Source of the DNA: an uncultured Litoreibacter sp.
GTDB lineage: Bacteria > Pseudomonadota > Alphaproteobacteria > Rhodobacterales > Rhodobacteraceae
Direction: 5' to 3'
Length of the DNA: 64,000 nucleotides
Assembly (NCBI GenBank): GCA_947501685.1
Contig: CANMWQ010000003.1
Location: 496,001 to 560,000 of the forward strand
Positions 18,480-28,231 of the stretch are shown here, one piece after another (position 1 is the first letter of the stretch; every line of letters begins with the position of its first letter). The notes beneath the pieces were generated by a model. The model had not been told where the DNA came from and did no database searches. It saw nothing but the letters and a program-made list of their open reading frames with translations. A program made the position numbers and the translations under genes.

Positions 18480-19046
18480 TCAAAACAGGCCAGTTTCCGA
18501 TCCGGGCTGTGCGGCGCGTTTGAGCAGCTCGAACACGTATTCGGCCTGCGAGCGGAAACACATCACCTCAATCATCTCTGCGTCCCGCAGCCAAAACGCC
18601 GCCGGGGCCTGCGCCAGCCGGGTGCGCCGTATCTCGCCCTCCGAGAAAGCGCTTTGCGCCATGTCCACCGGGGCCAGCTTGGCCACGACCTGCCGCGCAG
18701 CGCTTCCGGTGATGGCAAAGACCGCCCGCGCATCCGACATGTTCGCGGCCAGAAAATGCTGACCGGCCAGCGCTTTGGACAGCTCCGCCACGGCTGCCTC
18801 GGCATGGGTGTAGGGGCAGAGGATCAACAGCTCGTCAGGGCTCATCCAGGCCACGCCGTGGCTGTCGCTTAGCACACAGCCCCGCATCTGCGGCACGCCT
18901 GAACCCGTCAGCGCCTTAACTGCTTTCTTCATAGGGGCCGCAGACAGGTCGCCGCGCAGGGTGATCATGCCGCGCAGGCCTTGCTCCGTGATGGTCGCAA
19001 AACCGGTATGAGCCTCGCCTTGCAACGCGCTGACAGCATTAGACAT
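18480..19046 (-). CDS. soxG: sarcosine oxidase subunit gamma
   Basis: Position after soxA with overlapping start; RGCVLSDSHGVAWMSPDELLILCP. Confidence 0.88.
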   Translation of the reverse strand: MSNAVSALQGEAHTGFATITEQGLRGMITLRGDLSAAPMKKAVKALTGSGVPQMRGCVLSDSHGVAWMSPDELLILCPYTHAEAAVAELSKALAGQHFLAANMSDARAVFAITGSAARQVVAKLAPVDMAQSAFSEGEIRRTRLAQAPAAFWLRDAEMIEVMCFRSQAEYVFELLKRAAQPGSETGLF

Positions 19047-22000
19047 TTTGCTTCTCCCCCTCGCGGTCATAAAAGACCGGGTCAACAATCTTCGCCTTCA
19101 CATCGGAGCCGTCTAGTTTGGGGAAAGAGATCACCTCCCCCATCCGGTCCGGCCCGTTCAGCACCAGCCCCATGGCGATGCCGCGCTCAAGATTGGCCGA
19201 ATAATAGGTGGAGGTCACACGGCCCTGCGTCTCTCGCTGGCCGTTTTCATTCGTGCCCTCAGTCACCGCATAGGCGCCATCTGGAATGACCGAGCCATCC
19301 ACGCTCTCCAGCCCCACCAGTTTCCAACGTTTGGGATCCATCATATGGTCCCGCTGCTGCGCGCGTTTGCCAAGATAGTCGTCTTTCTTCTTCGATAGCG
19401 CCCAGTGCAGGCCCAAATCTTGCGGGATCACCGTGCCGTCGGTCTCGTCGCCGATCATGATGAAGCCCTTCTCGGCGCGTAAAATGTGAAGACATTCAGT
19501 GCCATAGGCGGTGACGTTGAGCTCTTGACCTGCCTCCCACAGCGCGTCCCAGAAGGCACGGCCTTGGCTGGCGGGCACGGCAATCTCGTAGCTCAGCTCG
19601 CCCGAGAAAGAGATACGGAACACCCGCGCGTCAAACCCGCCGATCTGCCCCTCAGCCCACTCCATAAAGCCCAGCGCCTCCTTGGAGACATCCATGCCGC
19701 CCAGCTTTTCCAACACCTTACGGGCATTGGGGCCGACCACGGCGATCTGCGCATATTGCTCCGTCACATTGGCAGTGTAGACCTTCCAGTCCCACCATTC
19801 GGTTTGCAGCCATTCCTCCATATGGGCGTGGATGCGCGACGCCCCCCCGGTGGTGGTGTGGCAAAGCCATGTGTCATCATCCAGCCGCGCGACCACGCCG
19901 TCATCGGACAAAAACCCGTTTTCCGAGCACATCAGCCCGTAGCGGCATTTGCCCGGCTTCAGGTTGGACATCATATTCGTGTACATCATGTCGAGGAAAC
20001 GCCCCGCATCCGGCCCTTTCACGATGATCTTGCCAAGGGTCGAGGCATCCAGCAGCCCGAGGCTCTCGCGCACGGCTTTGACCTCACGGTTCACCGCATC
20101 CTCGGTGCTTTCGCCCGGACGTTTGTAGCAATAAGCGCGCCGCCAATGGCCGACCGGTTCCCATTCCGCGCCGTTCTCCTCGCCCCAACCGTGCAGCGGA
20201 GTTTTGTCGACGGGTTGGAACAGCTCGCGCGAGGCTTCCCCCGCAATCGAGCCCATCGAGATCGGATGGTAGGGAGGCCGGAAGGTCGTCGTCCCCACTT
20301 TCGGAATTTCGTCGTTTAAACTATCAGCAAGGATCGCCAGCCCGTTGATATTGCTAAGCTTCCCTTGATCCGTCGCCATGCCCAAAGTCGTGTAGCGCTT
20401 GGTGTGCTCGACGCTTTCAAAGCCCTCTTGGGCGGCTAGCTGCACGTCGGACACTTTCACATCGTTCTGATAGTCCAGCCATGTTTTGGAACGCAGCTTG
20501 TAGCCCGCTCCTTGCGGCATTTTCCACACGGCAGCCATCGGGGCCATGGGCTCCGCCCCCGCCTTGGCGGCGACCTCGCGCGAAGCCTTACCGCCAACCG
20601 TCTTGATCACCGCCTGCGCCTGCTGATGCGCGTCGTTCAGGCAGCCGCCTGTGCTCATCTGACCGTTTGCAGCGCCCACAACGCTGACAAACCCTGCACC
20701 ATCCGCGCCCAAAGGCGGGCGGTCGTGGTCGGGGCGGAAATGGGCCTGTGCCGCGTCCCAGATCAGCTTGCCGCCGCAATGGGACCACAGATGCACCACC
20801 GGAGACCAGCCGCCGGACATGGCGACCGCGTCGCATGTGATCTCTTCCAACACCGCGCCCTCGCCCGCCTGCGCGCAGATGGAGACACTTTCAACGCGCT
20901 TGCCGCCCTTCACGCTGGAGATGCCTTTGCCCGTCTCGACCCGGATGCCAATCGCTCGGCAGTCCTCCATCAACGCGCCTCCGCCCTGAGGTCGCGCGTC
21001 CAAGATCACCGGCACTTCAAGGCCCGCTTTCTTCAACGCAAGCGCCGTGCGGTAGGCGTCGTCATTATTGGTCACGACCACGGTGCGGTCGCCCGCCGAG
21101 ACGCCGTAATTGACCACGTAATCGCGCAAAGACGCCGCAAGCATCACGCCTGGAATGTCATTGCCCGCAAAGGACAAGGGCCGCTCCAGCGCGCCGGTGG
21201 CCGTGATGATCTGCTTGGCCCTGATCCGCCACAAACGGTGGCGCGGCAGCGTGGTCGGGGCAAGATGGTCGCCCAACCGCTCATAACCCAGCGCGTAGCC
21301 GTGATCATAGACGCCCGCGCCCATGCAGCGGGTGCGCAGCGTGACGTTCTCCATGTTTTCAAGAGCTTGCACGGTGGCGTTGATCCACGCATCCGCGTCC
21401 ATGCCATCAATCATCGCCCCGTCCACCGGAACCCGTCCGCCCCAATGCGCAGTCTGTTCCAGCAGCAACACCTTCTTCCCAGACCGCCCAGCAGTCAAAG
21501 CCGCCTGCAAGCCTGCGACGCCACCACCGACGATCAAAACATCAGCAAAGACATAGAGATGCTCATAGGTGTTGGCGTCCCGGCCCTTGGGCGCTTTGCC
21601 CAAACCCGCCGCCTTGCGGATAAACGGCTCGAACAGGTGTTTCCACGCCGCGCGCGGATGGATGAAGGTCTTGTAATAAAAGCCCGCAGGCATGAAGCGG
21701 GCGGCGTAATTGTTGACCACGCCCACATCCATCTCCAGCGAGGGCCAATGGTTTTGCGAGGTCGCCGTCAGCCCGTCAAACACCTCCGTCGTGGTGGCGC
21801 GCGCATTGGGCTCGAAATGGCCATCCTTGCCCAAATTCATCAACGCGTTCGGCTCTTCCGGCCCTGCGGCCACGATCCCGCGCGGGCGGTGGTATTTGAA
21901 CGAGCGGCCCACCAGCATTTGATCCGCGCCCAACAGCGCGGAGGCCAGCGTGTCGCCCTTGAACCCTTTCAGCTTGCGGCCGTTAAATTCGAACCCCACG

Positions 22001-22050
22001 GACGTGGCGCGGTCAATCAGCCGGCCGCCTGTGCCTAGACGTGTGCTCAT
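19039..22050 (-). CDS. soxA: sarcosine oxidase subunit alpha
   Basis: 1003 aa; GDTLASALLGADQMLVGRSFKYHRPRGIVAAGPEEPNAL; C-terminal GcvT-like domain. Confidence 0.97.
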   Translation of the reverse strand: MSTRLGTGGRLIDRATSVGFEFNGRKLKGFKGDTLASALLGADQMLVGRSFKYHRPRGIVAAGPEEPNALMNLGKDGHFEPNARATTTEVFDGLTATSQNHWPSLEMDVGVVNNYAARFMPAGFYYKTFIHPRAAWKHLFEPFIRKAAGLGKAPKGRDANTYEHLYVFADVLIVGGGVAGLQAALTAGRSGKKVLLLEQTAHWGGRVPVDGAMIDGMDADAWINATVQALENMENVTLRTRCMGAGVYDHGYALGYERLGDHLAPTTLPRHRLWRIRAKQIITATGALERPLSFAGNDIPGVMLAASLRDYVVNYGVSAGDRTVVVTNNDDAYRTALALKKAGLEVPVILDARPQGGGALMEDCRAIGIRVETGKGISSVKGGKRVESVSICAQAGEGAVLEEITCDAVAMSGGWSPVVHLWSHCGGKLIWDAAQAHFRPDHDRPPLGADGAGFVSVVGAANGQMSTGGCLNDAHQQAQAVIKTVGGKASREVAAKAGAEPMAPMAAVWKMPQGAGYKLRSKTWLDYQNDVKVSDVQLAAQEGFESVEHTKRYTTLGMATDQGKLSNINGLAILADSLNDEIPKVGTTTFRPPYHPISMGSIAGEASRELFQPVDKTPLHGWGEENGAEWEPVGHWRRAYCYKRPGESTEDAVNREVKAVRESLGLLDASTLGKIIVKGPDAGRFLDMMYTNMMSNLKPGKCRYGLMCSENGFLSDDGVVARLDDDTWLCHTTTGGASRIHAHMEEWLQTEWWDWKVYTANVTEQYAQIAVVGPNARKVLEKLGGMDVSKEALGFMEWAEGQIGGFDARVFRISFSGELSYEIAVPASQGRAFWDALWEAGQELNVTAYGTECLHILRAEKGFIMIGDETDGTVIPQDLGLHWALSKKKDDYLGKRAQQRDHMMDPKRWKLVGLESVDGSVIPDGAYAVTEGTNENGQRETQGRVTSTYYSANLERGIAMGLVLNGPDRMGEVISFPKLDGSDVKAKIVDPVFYDREGEKQNV

Positions 22051-22376
22051 GAGAACCTCCCCCAGCTCCAGCCCGGCCGCTTGGCCGTGATCGCCGCGCG
22101 GATATCTGCAGGCGGCTCATAGGTTTGCGCGGTATAGGTGCCGAATACCTCCAGCGTCATCGTGCAGCGCGCCGCGTGAAACCACTTGCCGCAGCCATTT
22201 GCGTGTCGCCATCGCTCGAAATGCACGCCTTTGGGGTTTTCGCGCATGAACATATATTCCTCGAACGCATCATCCGAGGCCCCCACGGTTTCGCGCTTGA
22301 TATGGGCCTGCCCACCGGCGGCCAGCTCCGTTTCATCCGCCTCAACACCGCAACAGGGACATGTCAGGACCAGCAT
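22047..22376 (-). CDS. soxD: sarcosine oxidase subunit delta
   Basis: MLVLTCPCCGVEADETELAAGGQAHIKRE...ERWRHANGCGKWFHAARCTMTLEVFGTY. Confidence 0.95.
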   Translation of the reverse strand: MLVLTCPCCGVEADETELAAGGQAHIKRETVGASDDAFEEYMFMRENPKGVHFERWRHANGCGKWFHAARCTMTLEVFGTYTAQTYEPPADIRAAITAKRPGWSWGRFS

Positions 22377-22408
22377 GGGCGCACCTCCAAAGCCTTTCGG
22401 GCATACAA

Positions 22409-22438
22409 AAAGGCAGCCACGCATGCGCGACTGCCTTT
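22409..22438 (-). terminator. intrinsic terminator downstream of 58-aa ORF
   Basis: Minus strand AAAGGCAG-N14-CTGCCTTT followed by a T run (CTGCCTTTTTG). Confidence 0.75.
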
Positions 22439-22469
22439 CAAATTCGTAAATTGGTCCGCCGGGGAGCGG

Positions 22470-22646
22470 TCAGTCCGTTGTGGCCGCGCCACCAACAGTA
22501 TTCTGGTCAATAAGGCTCGCCGGGATTTCCGGCGCACTGTTTGCGCCCATAAACGCGAGTACGAGGATGAGCAGCCCAATAAGTGCCGCCGCAACAACCA
22601 GTGCCTTGCCGCCCAGACTTTCTTCGTGTGTTGTATAGTCAGACAT
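22470..22646 (-). CDS. 58-aa single-pass membrane protein, unknown function (not in the supplied ORF track)
   Basis: MSDYTTHEESLGGKALVVAAALIGLLILVLAFMGANSAPEIPASLIDQNTVGGAATTD; strong upstream SD AAGGAGG; terminator after the stop. Confidence 0.75.
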   Translation of the reverse strand: MSDYTTHEESLGGKALVVAAALIGLLILVLAFMGANSAPEIPASLIDQNTVGGAATTD

Positions 22647-22899
22647 GAGTGTTCCTCCTTTTGAGTGAGGACTACATCGCCTGCCAGACCGCGCGCTTCA
22701 ATTGTTCCGCAGGGCACCCCGAAAATTCGGCCTGTTTGCGCCAAACCGCGCTGAGACGGGCAGCAGAAGTTTGCCTGTTCTGAAAACCAGTAAACTTTTG
22801 CCATTTTTTCGCTTGCACTTCGCCTTTGTTTCCGATTTTGGCACAATTTCGCGCTCATTTCGTTAACAATCCACGAAAGCGGCCCACTCGCCCCGCACA

Positions 22900-24144
22900 T
22901 CAATGTGCCACCCCGGCAGCGACGCTTTCATCAATGAAACGCCCCTCCTTAAACCGATCAAGGCCGAACTCAGCCGTCAAAGGCGAATAGCCTTTCGCCA
23001 TCAGCTCCGCAAAGCCCCAGCCAGAGCCCGGAATGGCCTTGAAGCCCCCCGTCCCCCAGCCGCAATTGATGAAACAGTTCTCCAACGGTGTTTGCGACAG
23101 AATAGGCGAGCGGTCCCCCGTCACATCCACGATCCCGCCCCATTGCCGCAGCATTTTGAGCCGCGAGATCATCGGGAAGGTCTCGATCAAGGCCCGCACG
23201 GTCTCCTCGATATGATGGAAAGAGCCGCGCTGCGTGTAATTGTTATAGCTGTCTGTGCCGCCACCGATGACCATCTCGCCCTTGTCCGATTGCGACAGGT
23301 AGCCATGCACCGTGTTGGCCATCACCACGATATCCATGCATGGCTTAATGGGTTCTGAGACCAGCGCCTGCAACGCCACGCTTTCGATCGGCAGCCGGAA
23401 GCCCGCCATCTCCGCCAGATGCCCTGAATGACCCGCCACCACGATGCCCAGCTTGTCGCAGCCAATAGCCCCGCGCGAGGTCTCGACCCCCGTGACTTTG
23501 CCGTTTTCGCGCAAAACACCCGTCACTTCGGTCTTTTGCAAAATATGCATGCCCATATCGGAGCAGGCCCGCGCATAGCCCCAAGCGACCGCGTCATGGC
23601 GCGCCGTGCCGCCGCGTGCCTGCCACAGCCCGCCCATCACCGGATAGCGGGGCCCTTCGATATTCATGATCGGGCAGATTTCCTTGACCTTTTCAGGCCC
23701 GATGAATTCCGTCTTCACGCCCTGCAACGCATTGGCATAGGCCGTGCGCTGGTAGCCGCGCACCTCATGATGGGTCTGCGCCAGCATCAACACGCCCCTC
23801 GGGGAGAACATGACGTTATAGTTCAGGTCCTGGCTCATCGTCTCGTAAAGCGAGCGGGCTTTCTCATAGATCGCCGCCGACGGGTCCTGCAGATAGTTCG
23901 AGCGGATGATCGTCGTGTTGCGCCCGGTATTGCCGCCGCCCAGCCAGCCTTTCTCGATCACCGCGACATTGGTGATGCCGAAATTCTTGCCCAGATAATA
24001 GGCCGTGGCCAGCCCGTGCCCGCCCGCGCCTACGATAATGGCGTCATAACGCGCCTTTGGCTCCGGCGCGGACCAGGCGCGCTCCCAGCCCTGATGATAG
24101 CGGGCCGCTTCACGCGCGATGGCAAAGGCAGAATAACGTTTCAT
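22900..24144 (-). CDS. soxB: sarcosine oxidase subunit beta
   Basis: YDAIIVGAGGHGLATAYYLGKNFGITNVAVIEKGWLGGGNTGRNTTIIRSNYL. Confidence 0.97.
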   Translation of the reverse strand: MKRYSAFAIAREAARYHQGWERAWSAPEPKARYDAIIVGAGGHGLATAYYLGKNFGITNVAVIEKGWLGGGNTGRNTTIIRSNYLQDPSAAIYEKARSLYETMSQDLNYNVMFSPRGVLMLAQTHHEVRGYQRTAYANALQGVKTEFIGPEKVKEICPIMNIEGPRYPVMGGLWQARGGTARHDAVAWGYARACSDMGMHILQKTEVTGVLRENGKVTGVETSRGAIGCDKLGIVVAGHSGHLAEMAGFRLPIESVALQALVSEPIKPCMDIVVMANTVHGYLSQSDKGEMVIGGGTDSYNNYTQRGSFHHIEETVRALIETFPMISRLKMLRQWGGIVDVTGDRSPILSQTPLENCFINCGWGTGGFKAIPGSGWGFAELMAKGYSPLTAEFGLDRFKEGRFIDESVAAGVAH

Positions 24145-24319
24145 AAAAGAGGCCCCGACACGACAGTTTCCATCAGGGTTTTGCGCCATCGCAACCGATG
24201 CCATCCGACCCCGCACGACAATATATATCGGTCCCGCGACATGCCAGCGCCGCCCGGCACTTATTTTCGACGTGCTTGCATGGACTCTCACGGCAAAGCG
24301 CCGCTATCAGGGCCGGATC

Positions 24320-24802
24320 ATGGGCGAAATTTACACCGACATATCGCAATTCGCGCAGGCCATCGGCGCGCATGCCCCTTTGGCCGGGCTCGATCTGGGC
24401 ACCAAGACCATCGGCGTGGCTGTGAGCGACGTGATGCAAAGCGTGGCCACGCCGCTTGAGACCATCAAACGCACCAAATTCACGATGGACGCGGAGGCCC
24501 TGCTGGCGATCTGCACCAAGCGCCAGATCGGCGGGCTGATCCTCGGCCTGCCGCTCAATATGGACGGCTCGGACGGGCCGCGCGTGCAATCCACGCAGGC
24601 CTTCGCGCGCAATCTCTCACGGCTCACCGCGCTGCCGATTGCCTTCTGGGACGAGCGCCTCTCCACCGTGGCCGCCGAACGCGCGCTCCTAGAGGCGGAT
24701 ACGTCACGCAAACGTCGCGGAGAGGTGATTGACCACGTGGCCGCCGGGTTTATCCTGCAAGGGGCGCTGGACCGGCTGGCGCATATCAAAAGAGGCCGAT
24801 GA
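24320..24802 (+). CDS. ruvX: Holliday junction resolvase RuvX (YqgF)
   Basis: LAGLDLGTKTIGVAVSD...GLILGLPLNMDGSDGPRVQSTQAFARNL...FWDERLSTVAAERALLEAD. Confidence 0.95.
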   Translation: MGEIYTDISQFAQAIGAHAPLAGLDLGTKTIGVAVSDVMQSVATPLETIKRTKFTMDAEALLAICTKRQIGGLILGLPLNMDGSDGPRVQSTQAFARNLSRLTALPIAFWDERLSTVAAERALLEADTSRKRRGEVIDHVAAGFILQGALDRLAHIKRGR

Positions 24803-25029
24803 TGGATGATCAATGGAGCCGCGACGAGGTGGAAAGCCCCTGCGTCAAAATCTGCGTCGTCCACCCGGCCGAGCGCATTTGTACGGGCTGTCTGCGCAGC
24901 ATGGACGAGATCGCCGCCTGGTCGCGCATGTCCAACGCGGCCCGCGCAGTCCTGAAAGCAGAGCTGCCCGCCCGCGCGGAGCGGTTGAAAAAACGCCGGG
25001 GCGGGCGCGCCGCGCGTCTGTCTAAATAG
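24799..25029 (+). CDS. DUF1289 domain-containing protein
   Basis: VESPCVKICVVHPAERICTGCLRSMDEIAAWSRMS. Confidence 0.92.
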   Translation: MMDDQWSRDEVESPCVKICVVHPAERICTGCLRSMDEIAAWSRMSNAARAVLKAELPARAERLKKRRGGRAARLSK

Positions 25030-25140
25030 CTTCTTTTTGCTAGAAATATGCTCAGGGAGTTTGCCCTTGCGGCTGAGGGATGAAATCCCTCAAAGAGCAA
25101 GATAAACACTGCGCGGCGCAGCCGCTCTATAAGGTCCCCT

Positions 25141-26265
25141 ATGAGCAGCTCGACAGACACTTTCGACATTTTCGCCGTCGCCCCGCCGGGGTTGGAGCAT
25201 TTTCTGCTCACAGAAATCCGCGCGCTGAAATTCGCCAGCGTCACCGCGATCCCCGGCGGGATCAGCTTCAAAGGCAATTGGTCGGAGGTCTGGCGCGCCA
25301 ATCTCGAGCTGCGCGGCGCGACCCGCATTCTGGTGCGTATCGGCAGCTTCATGGCCTTCCATCTCGCCCAGCTCGACAAGCGTGCAACCAAATTTCCATG
25401 GAGCGATACGCTGCCCCATGGCAGCGCGGTCAAGGTCGAGGTCACCTGTTCCAAATCGAAAATCTACCATGACAAAGCCGCTGCGCAACGCATTGAAAAC
25501 GCGCTGATATCTTGCGGATACCAGATCAACCCAAAGGCCCGGATCAGCCTGAAGGTGCGGGTTGATGACAACCGGGTCACGCTGTCTTTGGACAGCTCCG
25601 GCGACAGCCTGCACAAGCGCGGCCATAAAGAAGCTGTCGGCAAGGCCCCGATGCGGGAAACGCTGGCCTCGCTGTTCTTACGCCAAGCAGGCTATGACGG
25701 CACTGGGTCTGTTCTGGGCCCGGTGCTGGATCCGATGTGCGGCTCCGGCACGTTTCTGATCGAGGCCGCCGAGATCGCGCATGGTCTGCAACCCGGCCGC
25801 AGCCGCAGCTTTGCGTTTGAGCACCTGAACGGCTTCGACCCTGAGGCTTTCGCAACCCTGCGCCGCCCGGCGCAGCCCCTCGCAGGCCCAGCGCGGTTCT
25901 TCGGCTCGGACCGCGACCCCGGTGCCGTGCGCATGTCCAAAGACAATGCCATGCGGGCCGGGCTTGGCGATCTGTGCGACTTTCGCAATCACAGCCTCAC
26001 GGAGGCCCGCCCGCCAAATGGCCCGCCCGGACTGGTCATCACCAACCCGCCCTATGGGGGCCGCATCGGCAATAAAAACATGCTGCATGGCCTCTATGCC
26101 GGTCTGGGCGAGACGCTGCGCCAACATTTTTCCGGCTGGCGCGTTGCGATCATCACATCAGAGCCCGCGCTGGCCAAATCCACGGGTCTGGTCTTCACCT
26201 CCAAATCCGCCCCGGTGCCGCATGGTGGGCTGAAGATCCGGCTGTTCCAAACCGGACCGCTTTAG
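25141..26265 (+). CDS. THUMP-domain class I SAM-dependent RNA methyltransferase (RlmL/YpsC-like)
   Basis: DPMCGSGTFLIEAAEIAHGLQPG...FGSDRDPGAVRMSKDNA...VITNPPYGGRIG. Confidence 0.93.
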   Translation: MSSSTDTFDIFAVAPPGLEHFLLTEIRALKFASVTAIPGGISFKGNWSEVWRANLELRGATRILVRIGSFMAFHLAQLDKRATKFPWSDTLPHGSAVKVEVTCSKSKIYHDKAAAQRIENALISCGYQINPKARISLKVRVDDNRVTLSLDSSGDSLHKRGHKEAVGKAPMRETLASLFLRQAGYDGTGSVLGPVLDPMCGSGTFLIEAAEIAHGLQPGRSRSFAFEHLNGFDPEAFATLRRPAQPLAGPARFFGSDRDPGAVRMSKDNAMRAGLGDLCDFRNHSLTEARPPNGPPGLVITNPPYGGRIGNKNMLHGLYAGLGETLRQHFSGWRVAIITSEPALAKSTGLVFTSKSAPVPHGGLKIRLFQTGPL

Positions 26266-26291
26266 TCCAGCCGCTTTTAGCTCAGCCACTT

Positions 26292-27068
26292 TTAGCCCAA
26301 CCAGTCACCAATCTGAGGCAATTCCGGCCGGAAATACGCAATCATCCGCAGCGCGTCCGCGGCCTCCCCCCAAGGGGCCACGCCGTGCAGGGACAATCGG
26401 TGGATCACATATGCCTCCCCCGGTGCGGCATGCACGGTGACCCGTTTGCAGGTCTCAAAGCAAATACGACGCGTGGCTTGGTAAATATCGGTCAGGTCCA
26501 CCGCGCCCCAATCTGCGGGCGGCACATCGGCCAAAGCTGCGGCAAAGGCGTCGCGCATCAGAATATGGCTGCCTTCCCAAACCACCATCGGGCTGGCCTC
26601 GGGCGAGGTCTCGTTCAGCGGCAGCCCTAGCACAAAGCCGTGCGGCTCGCGCAGGTGGCGGCGACGATCCGCCCCTTCGGGCAACAGCCCGTCCACATGG
26701 GCCGCGTCGCGGTCACGGCGGAACCGGAAGGCCGCAGCGCTTTCGCCCGGCATCTCGCGCGGGTAGCCGGGGTAGATCACCGACAGTTGCGCCCGGTCCC
26801 AAAGCTGCGCGCCAAACCGCGCCGCGATGAAGTCAACCGCAACGCCTTGCAGCTCTGGGCCACCCGGCACGGCCCCGCGCGCGTCATTGGGCAGAGCGTT
26901 GACGCCCGCAAACCACGTCCCGCCGCAGCGCAACCACGCGGAAACCAGATCAGGGTCCTCAGTGGCCCGCATGGCCACCGGCACAACCGCCTCCACCCAG
27001 CGCGAGAGCGCCTGATCTTGGGCAAACCGGCACCAGCCTCGCTGGTCAAACGTCGCCTCAGGGGTCAT
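26292..27068 (-). CDS. phytanoyl-CoA dioxygenase-like (2-oxoglutarate/Fe) protein
   Basis: RDRDAAHVDGLLPEG (HxD) and distal VIHRLSLHGVAPWGEAADALRMIAYFRPE. Confidence 0.6.
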   Translation of the reverse strand: MTPEATFDQRGWCRFAQDQALSRWVEAVVPVAMRATEDPDLVSAWLRCGGTWFAGVNALPNDARGAVPGGPELQGVAVDFIAARFGAQLWDRAQLSVIYPGYPREMPGESAAAFRFRRDRDAAHVDGLLPEGADRRRHLREPHGFVLGLPLNETSPEASPMVVWEGSHILMRDAFAAALADVPPADWGAVDLTDIYQATRRICFETCKRVTVHAAPGEAYVIHRLSLHGVAPWGEAADALRMIAYFRPELPQIGDWLG

Positions 27069-28081
27069 TGCGCCGCGTGGGCGTGGGTCTCGACATGGCT
27101 CAAAGCCTGCTCCACCAGCTCCGGCCCCGCGCCGGGCTTGCTCACCCCGTCAGACAGGCACCGCCGCCAGCCCCGCGCGCCGGGGCGTCCGGCAAACAGG
27201 CCCAGCATGTGGCGGGTCACCTGATGCAGGCGACCCCCTGCCGTCAAATGCGCCTCTATATAGGGCAGCATCGCGCGCGCGGCGTCTGCGGCCTCGGTCA
27301 AGGGATCGCTCTGCCCAAACACCGCGCTATCGGTGCGGCCCAGAATATCCCAAGGCTGATGATAGGCCGCGCGCCCGATCATCACGCCGTCGAGCGTCTG
27401 CAGATGCGGCACCGCCGCCTCCAACGTGGCCAGCCCGCCATTCAGGGAGATATGCAGCTCGGGAAACTCGGCCTTCATCCGGTGTACCAGATCATAATCC
27501 AGCGGGGGGATATCGCGGTTTTCCTTCGGGCTCAGCCCTTGCAGCCAAGCTTTGCGGGCATGGATGGACACCCGCTGCACGCCCGCGTCGCGGATCCGGG
27601 TCAGAAAATCGGGCAGCACGTCGCTTGGGTCCTGATCATCCACCCCGATGCGGCATTTCACGGTCACCTCCACGGGTTGCGCCGCAATCATCGCGGCCAC
27701 GCAATCGGCCACAAGGCCCGGCTGCTCCATCAAGACCGCGCCAAAACAGCCCGATTGTACCCGGTCCGAGGGGCAGCCCACGTTGAGGTTGATCTCCGCA
27801 TAGCCGTGATCCGCGCCGATCCGCGCGGCTGCCGCCAGCTCTGCCGGGTCCGAGCCGCCCAGCTGCAACGCCACGGGGTGCTCTTCGGTGCTGAATTCCA
27901 GCAAATGCAACGCGCCACCGCGCACCAGGGCGGGGGCGGTCACCATCTCCGTATAAAGCAGCGCGTGGCGCGACAACTGGCGGTGAAAATACCGGCAGTG
28001 ACGGTCGGTCCACTCCATCATAGGGGCGACGGACAGGCGGGCGGCTTGGGCCACAAGGTCTTTGTCGGGGCGAGTGTTCAT
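27065..28081 (-). CDS. dusA: tRNA-dihydrouridine(20/20a) synthase DusA
   Basis: LSVAPMMEWTDRHCRYFHRQLSRHALLYTEMVTAPAL...LNVGCPSDRVQSGCFGAVLM...HARKAWLQGLSPKENRDIPPLDY. Confidence 0.96.
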   Translation of the reverse strand: MNTRPDKDLVAQAARLSVAPMMEWTDRHCRYFHRQLSRHALLYTEMVTAPALVRGGALHLLEFSTEEHPVALQLGGSDPAELAAAARIGADHGYAEINLNVGCPSDRVQSGCFGAVLMEQPGLVADCVAAMIAAQPVEVTVKCRIGVDDQDPSDVLPDFLTRIRDAGVQRVSIHARKAWLQGLSPKENRDIPPLDYDLVHRMKAEFPELHISLNGGLATLEAAVPHLQTLDGVMIGRAAYHQPWDILGRTDSAVFGQSDPLTEAADAARAMLPYIEAHLTAGGRLHQVTRHMLGLFAGRPGARGWRRCLSDGVSKPGAGPELVEQALSHVETHAHAAQ

Positions 28082-28231
28082 GGGCCTGCAGGTAGCATCG
28101 CGGCGGGCGCAATAAAAGGGTCTGGCGCGCAGCCGACGGCACCGGGCGCGTTTGCCCGAATTTGTGTTTTGACTCGTGATTTGAGCGCTCTTATCTTCGA
28201 AAACAGGGCAAGAAGGTAGCGACCCATAAGA

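Noticed and set aside
20512-22038. 508-aa + strand ORF opposite soxA
   Set aside because: Antisense shadow of soxA; composition rich in His/Arg/Ala typical of reverse-frame artefacts
25027-25091. Small hairpins between the DUF1289 gene and the RNA methyltransferase gene (TAGC-N-GCTA; GAGGGATGAAATCCCTC)
   Set aside because: Short stems without a clear T run; could be a weak terminator but not supportable from a single sequence
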